From Actinomycetes bacterium (GTDB taxonomy: Bacteria; Actinomycetota; Acidimicrobiia; Acidimicrobiales; Microtrichaceae): DNA of 23,888 nucleotides. Below the pieces are notes generated by a model. The model made no database searches. It saw only the letters and a list, made by a program, of their open reading frames with translations, and was not told the DNA's origin. The stretch covers positions 1-23,888 of the forward strand of contig JAEWED010000134.1 of NCBI GenBank assembly GCA_023389745.1, written 5' to 3'. Below, one piece after another: positions 15,301 to 21,127 of the stretch (the first letter of the stretch is position 1; each line of letters begins with the position of its first letter). The position numbers and the translations under genes were made by a program.

Positions 15301-15886
15301 CGACCTGATCATCTGGACCGACGAGACCCGCACCGTCGAGCGCATGCGGTTCAGCTACCCCCGTCAGCGCAAGGAGCCGTTCCTGTGCATCGCCGACTTC
15401 TTCCGTCCGATCGCTGACGGTCAGCCGGGAGCCGGCGAGCACGACTTCGCGGCGTTCCACATCGTCACGATGGGCCCCGCCGTCTCTGAGCGCACCGCCG
15501 AGCTGTTCGCCGCGGACCGCTACCAGGAGTACCTGCTGCTGCACGGACTCGGCGTCGAGATGGCCGAGGCGCTCGCCGAGCTGTGGCACCGCCGCATCCG
15601 AGAGGAGTGGGGCTTCGCGGACCAGGACCCCGAGCCGATCGTGGGCGCGCCGTCGCCCGAGGCGCTCGCGGGGCTGTTCCGCCAGAAGTACCGCAGCGGC
15701 CGGTACTCGTGGGGGTATCCGGCGTGCCCGGACCTCGAGGACAACGAGCAGGTCGCCGAGCTGCTCGAGGCGTCGAGGATCGGCATCGAGTGCAACGAGG
15801 ACACCGGCTTCCAGTACCAGCCGGAGCAGACGACCTCGGCGCTGATCTGCCACCACCCACGGGCCAAGTACTTCGTCGCGAAGTGA
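12308..15886 (+). CDS. metH: Cobalamin-dependent methionine synthase
   Basis: Methylates homocysteine with methyl-tetrahydrofolate through methylcobalamin, giving methionine and THF. At 1192 aa all four modules are present in standard order. The homocysteine/zinc barrel (about 10-310) has NCATGP (Cys226) and GGCCGTTP (Cys292, Cys293). The pterin barrel starts MIGERTNANGSKKF. The B12 cap and Rossmann modules carry DVHDIGKN (747-754), with His749 as the lower axial cobalt ligand. The SAM-dependent reactivation domain at the C-terminus shows YGYFPVNADGDDL, IADFFRP and RYSWGYPACPDLEDNEQ. All ligands expected from E. coli MetH are intact. The start at 12308 is supported by the MetH-like N-terminus and the upstream TAGTCT box. 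The epimerase gene follows after 48 bases without an obvious terminator. Confidence 0.98.
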   Translation: MATSTFLDAIRSRVVIYDGAAGTWLQQQDLQMEDYGTPELEGCPEILNETRPELIRQMHSEYFEAGADIVETNSFGGMRATLDEYGLGDRTEELNEMAARIAREAAEQYSTPERPRMVAGSIGPGTRFASLGHVSYVELRDQIAEQARGLLRGGVDVLLIETQFDLLGIKASMNGCRDAMAEVGIEVPLQVQVTIELTGRMLPGTEIGAALVALDPMRPDVIGINCATGPEEMSEHVRHLSQHSRIPVSVLPNAGLPSVVDGAMHYDLTPEQFVEHQVRFVRDFGISIVGGCCGTTPEYIRQLAVALDGVEKPDRRPDFEHGVASIYSPVILDSDEADGASNLIMIGERTNANGSKKFREAMLEADWDTCVAMAKDQVKEGSHVIDVCVDYVGRDGTVDMDEIAQRFATQSSVPLVLDSTEPEVLESGLRWLGGRAMLNSANLEDGDGEGSRGDRVFRLAKEFGAAVICLLIDEEGQARDVEWKMRVAHRIHDLAVNRYGLEAEDLVFDALTFPLSTGDEDLRKDAINTIEAIRRIKTEIPGAKTTLGLSNVSFGLKPAARHVLNSVFLHECQQAGLDSAIVHVAKILPLSRIPDEQRDVCLDLIWDRRGTAGLLSNGDESYDPLHKLLEIFADVQAAEVVVEDRSDWPIEQRLSQRIIDGDRDGLIPDLDVALADGHTPLAIINDILLAGMKVVGELFASGEMQLPFVLQSAETMKSAVAYLEPMMDRVEGESGKGRIVLATVKGDVHDIGKNLVDIILTNNGYEVHNLGIKISINEMIDKAVEVKADAIGMSGLLVKSTLIMRDNLEELNQRGLKDIPVLLGGAALTRTYVERDLREVYEGRLFYGKDAFEGLRVMDRLGEIRLGGLDVDDGMVPSERELHRHRVGDGDDEPVEVPVRSPEVAMDNEIYVPPFLGSKVIKGLSIDDIAAYINETALFRNQWQFRPETLPDGTKETDEQFKERIRPILREQLAIAREADLLVPQVVYGYFPVNADGDDLIIWTDETRTVERMRFSYPRQRKEPFLCIADFFRPIADGQPGAGEHDFAAFHIVTMGPAVSERTAELFAADRYQEYLLLHGLGVEMAEALAELWHRRIREEWGFADQDPEPIVGAPSPEALAGLFRQKYRSGRYSWGYPACPDLEDNEQVAELLEASRIGIECNEDTGFQYQPEQTTSALICHHPRAKYFVAK

Positions 15887-15920
15887 ACGACGGGGCGAGG
15901 ACCAGCAGGCGGCCCGTCGC

Positions 15921-15938
15921 ATGAGCACCGTCACATGA
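15921..15938 (+). other. Duplicated start region and five-codon mini-ORF before the epimerase
   Basis: ATGAGCACCGT occurs at 15921 and again at 15935, 14 bases apart. The first ATG opens a five-codon frame whose TGA overlaps the real start as ATGA. It may couple translation of the epimerase, or be a chance slippage duplication. The true start is the second ATG because only it reads into the Rossmann motif. Confidence 0.4.
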
Positions 15939-16891
15939 GCACCGTGCTGGTCACCGGCTGCGCCGGGTTCATCGGCAGCCACACGACCGAACGGCTGCTC
16001 GCCGCCGGGTACCGGGTGCGCGGCGTCGACTGCTTCACCGACAACTACGAACCCGCGCTCAAGCGCGACAACCTCGCCGGCGTGCTCGGCGATCCTGGCT
16101 TCGAGCTCGTCGAGGCGGACCTGGTGTCCGCGGATCCGGTCGAACTGCTCGACGGGGTCGATCGGGTGCTGCACCTGGCCGGCCAGCCGGGTGTGCGCGA
16201 CTCGTGGTCCGACGGCTTCGACGTGTACGTGCGCCGGAACATCACCGCCACCCAGCGGCTGCTCGAGGCGGCACGCGGCGCCGGGCTCGCCCGGTTCGCG
16301 GCGGCGTCGAGCTCGTCGGTGTACGGCAACGCCGAGTCGTACCCGACGACCGAACGGGCGCTGCCCGCTCCGGTCAGCCCGTACGGCGTCACGAAGCTCG
16401 CGGCGGAGCAGCTGTGCACGCTGTACGCCTCGAACTTCGGGGTGCCGACGGTGTCGCTGCGCTACTTCACCGTGTACGGGCCACGGCAGCGCACCGACAT
16501 GGCGTTGCGCCGGATGATCGACCTGACCCTCGCCGGGCGTCCGTTCGTGCTCTACGGCGACGGGTCGGTGGCGCGCAGCTTCACCTACGTCGCCGATGTC
16601 GTCGACGCCAACGTGGCCGCACTGTTCGGTGACCCACCGCCCGGCGCGTTCGTCAACGTCGCCAACGACGAGACCGCGTCGATGTCCGAGCTCATCGAGC
16701 TCGTGTCCGAGGTGCTGGGCACCGAGGTGCTGCTCGATCGACGGCCCACTGCCGACGGCGACGCCCGACGCACCGGCGGGTCCACCGAGCTCGCCCGTGA
16801 GCTGCTCGGGTGGACGCCGTCGACCTCGTTGGCCGACGGCGTCGCCGCGATGGTCGAGTGGTGCCGCGAGCATCCTCGGCAGGTCGTCTGA
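15935..16891 (+). CDS. NAD-dependent sugar-nucleotide epimerase/dehydratase (extended SDR)
   Basis: A 318-aa extended SDR acting on a nucleotide sugar, most like UDP-glucose/UDP-glucuronate 4-epimerases. The NAD-binding motif GCAGFIGS (8-15) follows the first strand, with Asp32 of VDCF as the likely NAD ribose ligand. HLAGQPGVRDSW (80-91) resembles the HLAAxAGVRxS of glucuronate epimerases. The catalytic triad is SSVYG (Ser128), with Tyr150 and Lys154 in PYGVTK. Substrate-side motifs are RYFTVYGPRQRTDMA (176-190) and YGDGSVARSFTYVADVV (207-223). Length is normal. It could supply an activated sugar to the glycosyltransferases at 1-7866, though it is not linked to them in an operon. Substrate specificity cannot be set from sequence alone. 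Confidence 0.93.
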   Translation: MSTVLVTGCAGFIGSHTTERLLAAGYRVRGVDCFTDNYEPALKRDNLAGVLGDPGFELVEADLVSADPVELLDGVDRVLHLAGQPGVRDSWSDGFDVYVRRNITATQRLLEAARGAGLARFAAASSSSVYGNAESYPTTERALPAPVSPYGVTKLAAEQLCTLYASNFGVPTVSLRYFTVYGPRQRTDMALRRMIDLTLAGRPFVLYGDGSVARSFTYVADVVDANVAALFGDPPPGAFVNVANDETASMSELIELVSEVLGTEVLLDRRPTADGDARRTGGSTELARELLGWTPSTSLADGVAAMVEWCREHPRQVV

Positions 16892-16934
16892 ACGGCGCGA
16901 TCTCGCCGCCGCCCGCGGCGCCGTGCCGAACTCA

Positions 16935-16969
16935 GGGCTGTCGGCGACACGACGTGTCACCTGCAGCCC
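16935..16969. terminator. Nested hairpin downstream of the epimerase
   Basis: GGGCTG (16935-16940) pairs with CAGCCC (16964-16969), enclosing a second stem GACAC(gac)GTGTC (16946-16958). It lies in the 180-base gap after the epimerase and before the promoter-like TATCGT of the next gene. There is no U-tract. It is the best candidate terminator for the gadB-metH-epimerase stretch. Confidence 0.4.
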
Positions 16970-17015
16970 TCGCTTCGCGCTCGGTCTGAGGCGTCAGGCC
17001 GTGGCGTCGGGCCGA

Positions 17016-17021
17016 TATCGT
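17016..17021 (+). promoter_or_regulatory. Possible -10 box of the 17072 gene
   Basis: TATCGT lies 50 bases before ATG 17072, leaving a leader of about 44 bases that contains an AGGAG Shine-Dalgarno. This is a conventional leadered arrangement, unlike metH or pduO. No clear -35 is seen. Confidence 0.3.
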
Positions 17022-17071
17022 GCCGACGGCCGTGCGACCACCGAGCGGCCACGATCGACCAGGAGACCGAG

Positions 17072-17491
17072 ATGTCCGATGCCGCCACTCCTTCCGCCGG
17101 AGAACCATCTGCGCTGCGAGCTCGCGGCCTGGAGCGCATGGGTGAGGTCTACAACTTCGAGGTCAGCGACGGGCCGGGCGACTTCTTCGGCTACACCGTC
17201 GAGCACCTCTTCGGCGACATCTGGGAGCGCGAGGGGCTGTCGTTGCGGGACCGCCGGCTCCTGCTGATCGGGCTGATGGTCGCCGAGGGGCTCGACGGCA
17301 CACTCGGCATCCAGCTCGACTCGTGCCTCGAGAAGGGCGACCTGAGCGCCGACGACCTGCGAGAGGTCGTCATCTTCCTGACGCACTACGCCGGTTGGCC
17401 CAAGGGCGCCGGGCTCAACTCGATGGTCGAGACCTCGATCGCCCGCCACGAGAAGCGCCTCGCCAAGGCCGCCGAGTCGACCACCGACTGA
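17072..17491 (+). CDS. Carboxymuconolactone decarboxylase (CMD/AhpD-like) family protein
   Basis: A small all-helical protein of 139 aa. LSLRDRRLLLIGLMVAEG (56-73) and LREVVIFLTHYAGWPKGAGL (96-115) are the two signature helices of the CMD family; members act in protocatechuate degradation, as peroxidase partners, or have unknown roles. The CxxC pair of AhpD peroxidases is absent (only Cys85), so a disulfide peroxidase function is unlikely. FEVSDGPGDFFGYTVEHLFGDIW (29-51, cited by its ends) is typical of actinobacterial members without known substrate. The start ATG 17072 has AGGAG about seven bases upstream. It stands alone, and its 3' end abuts the tandem palindromes. Confidence 0.85.
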   Translation: MSDAATPSAGEPSALRARGLERMGEVYNFEVSDGPGDFFGYTVEHLFGDIWEREGLSLRDRRLLLIGLMVAEGLDGTLGIQLDSCLEKGDLSADDLREVVIFLTHYAGWPKGAGLNSMVETSIARHEKRLAKAAESTTD

Positions 17492-17501
17492 CTCGCGGCG
17501 C

Positions 17502-17625
17502 CCCGCCGTTCGAAATCCGTCTCCGAATCGGAGTGATCACCCCGAATCCGAGACGGAATTCAGCCCGCCGTTCGAAATCCGTCTCCGAATCGGAGTGATC
17601 ACCCCGAATCCGAGACGGAATTCAG
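17502..17625. repeat. Perfect 62-bp tandem duplication of a palindromic element
   Basis: Copy 1 is 17502-17563 and copy 2 is 17564-17625, identical over 62 bases. Each holds a 50-base imperfect palindrome: left arm GAAATCCGTCTCCGAATCGG (17512-17531 in copy 1), a 10-base spacer containing GTGATCAC, and right arm CCGAATCCGAGACGGAATTC (17542-17561). The arms pair at 17 of 20 positions. The right arm matches the element inside the GT4 gene at 19 of 20. The pair fills nearly the whole 140-base gap between two convergent genes and could work as a bidirectional terminator there. Confidence 0.93.
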
Positions 17626-17631
17626 CGCTGG

Positions 17632-18489
17632 TCAGCCGAGCGAGAGGATCGCCCGGGCGACCAGGTCGGTGCCGAACGCGGTGAGGATCGCCAGGTACAG
17701 CAACCCGGTCGCGGCCATGACCGCCGAGTAGTACTTCTCGCGCAGCGCCATCTTGGTGACCACGACCAGCCCGATCGTGGTGATCGCACACGCGACCCAG
17801 AACCAGCCGAGCATGCCGCCGTAACCGTCGTCGATCGAACCGTTGAGCGCCGAGATCATGCCGGGCGGCACGAGCAGCAGCGCGACCTCGAACGGCCAGA
17901 TCCACCCCAGGTAGTTCACCTGCTCCTCGAGCGGAGCCCGGGGCAGGCCCGGCTGGGTGAGGTACCAGTGGCCGAGCAGCATCGCGTCGGACACGCAGCC
18001 GAGGAACGCGGCGCCGACGAGCGCCCTGGCGATACCGAGCCAGACCGGTCCGCCCGAGGCGACGCCGCCGGCGATGACACCGATCACGCCGATCGCCGGA
18101 GCGATCAGGTCCAGGCGCGGGTCGAACTCCTCGACGGTCTCGTCGAAGGTGATCTCGGCACGGTCGATGCCGGTCATCGCCACGACGCGGGCGGACTTCC
18201 GCTGCAGCCGTTCGCGCTGCAGGGCGACCCCGGCCGCCCGCCGCTGCCAGCTCACCCAGCCGACGCCAGCGCAGGCCACCACGACACCCGCCGCAGCGAT
18301 CTCTCGCACCGGCACGGTGCCGTAGCGCAGCCCGACGATCAGACCGAGCAGGGCGATGGTGCCGTAGACCCCTCGCAGCAGCCAGCCGTAGCCGACCGAG
18401 ACCTCACGACGTCGGGTCGTGACCCACAGGAAGAGCAGTCCTCCCGTCGCCCACTGCAGCAGGAAGGTCGAGATGTCGAGCGAGATCAC
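17632..18489 (-). CDS. Eight-helix integral membrane protein, unknown function
   Basis: A 285-aa protein with about eight membrane segments: near residues 7-23, 41-56, 63-81, 128-144, 152-171, 195-213, 226-246 and 254-274. A charged loop (82-126) with an Arg/Gln-rich helix (QRERLQRKSARVV) separates the first three from the rest and is probably cytosolic. Acidic FDETVEEFDP (115-124) precedes helix 4. I recognise no transporter or enzyme motif. The GTG 18489 start has no Shine-Dalgarno; TAGTGT ends nine bases before it. It ends six bases from the tandem palindromes and starts 74 bases after the CxxK hydrolase stop, in the same direction. Confidence 0.8.
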   Translation of the reverse strand: MISLDISTFLLQWATGGLLFLWVTTRRREVSVGYGWLLRGVYGTIALLGLIVGLRYGTVPVREIAAAGVVVACAGVGWVSWQRRAAGVALQRERLQRKSARVVAMTGIDRAEITFDETVEEFDPRLDLIAPAIGVIGVIAGGVASGGPVWLGIARALVGAAFLGCVSDAMLLGHWYLTQPGLPRAPLEEQVNYLGWIWPFEVALLLVPPGMISALNGSIDDGYGGMLGWFWVACAITTIGLVVVTKMALREKYYSAVMAATGLLYLAILTAFGTDLVARAILSLG

Positions 18490-18498
18490 GGTCCGTCC

Positions 18499-18504
18499 AC
18501 ACTA
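18499..18504 (-). promoter_or_regulatory. TAGTGT -10-like box of the membrane-protein gene
   Basis: Minus-strand TAGTGT, nine bases before GTG 18489, the same spacing as at pduO and metH. It suggests independent, near-leaderless transcription of this gene. Confidence 0.45.
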
Positions 18505-18563
18505 GGCAACGCCCCGACCGGCACCCCCATCCGGCGCGGCCGTGTGCGGCTGTGAAACGTGCC

Positions 18564-19679
18564 TCAGAGGCCGAGCGATCGGTAGATCGAGTCGACCAGG
18601 TTCACGCGCCGGAACGACAGCGCCGTATCGGCATCGAGGCCGGCGTTGTAGAGCATCGCGATGACGACGTCGTGCTCGGGGTCGGCCATCGCGAAGCTCG
18701 TCCCGCCCTGCCCGGCGTGACCGAACGCCGCGTCGCTGGGGGCGTCGCCGAAGTAGTGCGACGACAGCGGCGCCATGAACCCGAGACCGAAGCCGGCGTC
18801 GCGGTCGAGGGTCACGTCGTGGTTGATCGGCAGGCGGGCCGTCGTCGCGTCGAGCAGCAGGTCGGCCGGCAGCACCCGATCCGCGCCGCCGAGGTCGTCG
18901 AGCAGGCCCCGGTAGAACGCGGCCAGCGCCGTCATGGTCCCGTAAGCGCCGAAGGACGGGTTCCACTCCGCCGCGGTCTCCGGACCGACCTCGGCCAGCA
19001 GCGGCAGCGGACGGTCCATGGTCAGGTCGAGCGTCGCCGAGATGCGCGGCGACAGGCGTTCGTAGTCGTCGCCCTCGATGCGCAGCACCAGATCGTCGGC
19101 CGGCACGCCGTAGGGGTCGAGCACGGCCTGTCGCACGTAGCGGTCGAAGGGCTGCTCGGCCAGGGACTCGATGACCTGACCGAGCAGGTACCAGCCGCCG
19201 AACTCGGAGTACGCCCGATCGGTGCCGAAGCGCCAGCCCGTCGGCGGCTCCGACGCGTAGATCCAGCCCTCGCGGCTGCGCTCGGGCAGGATGCGAGCCA
19301 GGATCGTGTTGACCACGTGCAGTCCGGCGGTGTGGCCCAGCACCTGCTCGACGGTCCGCTCCGAGATCCACGAGGCCGGCAGGTCGTCGATGACGTCGCC
19401 GAGGCGGTCGTCGAGGCTGAGCTCGTCGTCCGCGATCAGGCGCAGCACGCCGACCGCGACGGTCGGCTTCGCCGCGCAGTAGAGGGCCGACAGCGTCGAG
19501 CGTTCGAAGGGCTCGTGCAGATGTGTCCGCCCGACCGAGGTGTCGAGCAGCGTCTCGCCGCCCTGTTCGACGACGATCTGCGCCCCGGTGTGGAAGAAGC
19601 CTTCGCCGGCCTCGTGCTCGAGTCGGTCGACGAGCTCCTCGAACGGTTCGGTCACGGTCGCGGTGCCGGTCGCAGTCAC
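18564..19679 (-). CDS. Beta-lactamase-fold (class C/esterase-like) hydrolase with CxxK motif
   Basis: A 371-aa member of the PBP/class C beta-lactamase/esterase EstB superfamily. Such enzymes hydrolyse esters, amides or D-amino-acid peptides. The fold landmarks are in order: active-site helix STLSALYCAAKPTVAVGVL (61-79), LSLDDRLGDVI (88-98), TVEQVLGHTAGL (109-120), AYSEFGGWYLLGQVIE (156-171) and the HxG-type strand FGHAGQGGTSFAM (319-331). The nucleophile position of SxxK is Cys68 (CAAK), with Lys71 kept; Tyr157 of the YxN motif is kept but Asn is Glu159. It may therefore act as a Cys hydrolase, act differently, or be inactive. There is no signal peptide, so it is probably cytosolic. The GTG 19679 start is the best-fitting one but lacks a good ribosome-binding site; later GTG codons are possible. 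Confidence 0.87.
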   Translation of the reverse strand: MTATGTATVTEPFEELVDRLEHEAGEGFFHTGAQIVVEQGGETLLDTSVGRTHLHEPFERSTLSALYCAAKPTVAVGVLRLIADDELSLDDRLGDVIDDLPASWISERTVEQVLGHTAGLHVVNTILARILPERSREGWIYASEPPTGWRFGTDRAYSEFGGWYLLGQVIESLAEQPFDRYVRQAVLDPYGVPADDLVLRIEGDDYERLSPRISATLDLTMDRPLPLLAEVGPETAAEWNPSFGAYGTMTALAAFYRGLLDDLGGADRVLPADLLLDATTARLPINHDVTLDRDAGFGLGFMAPLSSHYFGDAPSDAAFGHAGQGGTSFAMADPEHDVVIAMLYNAGLDADTALSFRRVNLVDSIYRSLGL

Positions 19680-19714
19680 GCCGGCGACGGTACCAGCCCA
19701 CCGTCGCGACGGAA

Positions 19715-19743
19715 TCGCACCCCGAACGTGTCGCACCCGAACG
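19715..19743. repeat. Direct repeat upstream of the CxxK hydrolase
   Basis: TCGCACCCCGAACG (19715-19728) and TCGCACCCGAACG (19731-19743) differ by one C and lie 36-64 bases before the hydrolase start, next to a long hairpin. It could be a pair of regulator half-sites or a simple duplication. Confidence 0.4.
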
Positions 19744-19745
19744 CC

Positions 19746-19794
19746 GAAATCGCGTGAGTCGTCGTCGCGATGCGACGACGACTCACGCAATTTC
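19746..19794. repeat. 49-base near-perfect hairpin after the acyl-CoA dehydrogenase
   Basis: Arms 19746-19768 and 19772-19794 pair at 22 of 23 positions around loop GAT. The arms run from GAAATCGCGTGAG to GTCGTCGTCGC. Size (49 bases) and ends (GAAAT / ATTTC) resemble the elements at 4363 and 17502, but the core differs. It is 27 bases past the dehydrogenase stop and may terminate that transcript. Confidence 0.85.
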
Positions 19795-19821
19795 CAGGCG
19801 CTACGGAATGTCAGGCGGGCG

Positions 19822-21072
19822 TCAGGCGGTGCCGGCCTGCTCGGCGAGCAGGGCACGGGCGACGGCCGAGACCTGGATCTCGTCGGTGCCGGCGTAGATC
19901 TGCAGCACCTTGGCGTCGCGGGCCAGCTGCTCGACCTCGAACTCGGCCATGTAGCCGTTGCCGCCGAAGATCTGCACGGCCTCGAGCGCCACGTCCATGG
20001 CGGCCTGGGCGGCGTAGAGCTTGCCGGCCGAGGCCTCGGCGAAGGTGCCCGACTCACCGGCTGCCGACATCTCGATGTTGCGGAACACCTGGTTCTGCAG
20101 GTTCAGGCGTGCGACCTCCATCTTGGCGAGCTTCAGCTGGATGAGCTGGAACTGGCCGATGGGCTGACCGAACTGCACGCGGTCGTTCGCGTAGGCGACC
20201 GACAGCTCGAGGCAGCGCTCAACGATGCCGAGGGCCATGGCGACGACGCCGGTGCGCTCGATGCCGAAGGTCGCCTTCGAGGCCTCGCGGCCACCGGCGC
20301 CGGTGTAGACGTCCTCGGACTCACCGAGCAGGCGGTCCTTGCCGACGCGCACGTCGGACAGGAACAGCTCTCCGGTGGGGCTCGAGTGCATGCCCATCTT
20401 GCGCAGCGGCTTCGACTGCTCGAGCCCGGGCATGCCGGCGTCGAGCACGAACTGCAGCACGGTGCGCTCGGCGGGCGGGTTGCCCTCGTCGAGCTTGCAG
20501 ATGAACACGATCGTCTCGGCGTAGGGGCCGTTGGTGATGAACGTCTTGGAGCCGTTCAGCACGTACTCGTCGCCGTCACGGCGAGCGGTCGCCAGCATGG
20601 AGCCGAACGCGTCGGAACCCGAGCCGGGCTCGGTGATCGCCCAGGCACCGACCTTCTGGAGGGTCAGCAGGTCGAGTCCCCAGCGCTCCTTCTGGGCGAT
20701 GGTGCCCTTGGACATGACCGACGCGCCGGTCAGGCCCATCGACACGCCCATGGCGGTGACCATGCCGGGACACACACGGCACAGCTCGATGATCGGGATG
20801 AGGGTGAACGCGATCGAGTTCGGGTCGCGCGGTCCGCCCTCGCGGTGCTCGACGGGCTCTCCGGCCGCCGCTGCCTTCTCGGACGCGATGCGCTTCTCGA
20901 ACGAGGCGCGCTGCATGTCGGTCATGCCGAAGGTCTTGAACATCTTGCGCAGCAGGTCGTACGGCGGCAGGTCGCCGAACTCGAGCTCCTCGCGGTGCGG
21001 GCGGATCTCCTTGTCCACGAAGTCGCGGACCGCGGACCGCACCATCTGCTGCTCTTCGGACCACTGGTACAC
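19822..21072 (-). CDS. Acyl-CoA dehydrogenase
   Basis: FAD enzyme of 416 aa catalysing alpha-beta dehydrogenation of an acyl-CoA in fatty-acid or branched-chain degradation. Landmarks are WAITEPGSGSDAFGSM (144-159), YVLNGSKTFITNG (170-182), the FAD/substrate loop RTGVVAMALGIVERCLE (273-289), RVQFGQPIGQFQLIQ (298-312), VQIFGGNGYM (366-375) and the C-terminal IYAGTDEIQ (392-400). The usual catalytic Glu of MCAD (IYEG) is Ala394 here; Glu272 in GIERTG is placed like the catalytic Glu of isovaleryl- and long-chain dehydrogenases, so activity is expected. A GGAGGA seven bases before GTG 21072 fixes the start. A 20-bp TetR-type palindrome sits 36-55 bases upstream, so it is probably derepressed by an acyl-CoA or similar ligand. 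Chain-length preference is unknown. Confidence 0.95.
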   Translation of the reverse strand: MYQWSEEQQMVRSAVRDFVDKEIRPHREELEFGDLPPYDLLRKMFKTFGMTDMQRASFEKRIASEKAAAAGEPVEHREGGPRDPNSIAFTLIPIIELCRVCPGMVTAMGVSMGLTGASVMSKGTIAQKERWGLDLLTLQKVGAWAITEPGSGSDAFGSMLATARRDGDEYVLNGSKTFITNGPYAETIVFICKLDEGNPPAERTVLQFVLDAGMPGLEQSKPLRKMGMHSSPTGELFLSDVRVGKDRLLGESEDVYTGAGGREASKATFGIERTGVVAMALGIVERCLELSVAYANDRVQFGQPIGQFQLIQLKLAKMEVARLNLQNQVFRNIEMSAAGESGTFAEASAGKLYAAQAAMDVALEAVQIFGGNGYMAEFEVEQLARDAKVLQIYAGTDEIQVSAVARALLAEQAGTA

Positions 21073-21079
21073 GAGACGT

Positions 21080-21085
21080 TCCTCC
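21080..21085 (-). promoter_or_regulatory. Strong Shine-Dalgarno GGAGGA of the acyl-CoA dehydrogenase
   Basis: GGAGGA on the minus strand, seven bases before GTG 21072, decides the start in favour of this GTG over longer readings that would run back through the operator. Confidence 0.8.
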
Positions 21086-21107
21086 ACTGGAGACGGAGCC
21101 AGGGTCG

Positions 21108-21127
21108 ACTTGACCGGCCGGTCAAGT
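21108..21127. promoter_or_regulatory. 20-bp perfect palindrome, probable TetR-family operator
   Basis: ACTTGACCGGCCGGTCAAGT is a perfect palindrome ending one base from the stop codon of the upstream gene and 36 bases before the dehydrogenase start. TTGACCGG-type inverted repeats are typical operators of TetR-family repressors of fatty-acid metabolism in actinobacteria. The TTGACC half could double as a -35 box. The regulator gene is not in the window. Confidence 0.65.

Noticed and set aside
10202..15886. A B12 operon linking pduO with metH
   Set aside because: They are on opposite strands with gadB between them, and MetH uses methylcobalamin rather than the adenosyl form that PduO makes.
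12197..16960. A 1587-codon open frame on the minus strand antisense to metH and the epimerase
   Set aside because: It mirrors two clearly real genes; its translation is low-complexity, with no domain, and arises because GC-rich codon use removes stops from the antisense frame.
17502..17625. CRISPR-like repeat array
   Set aside because: There are only two copies, directly abutting with no variable spacer, and each is itself a palindrome.
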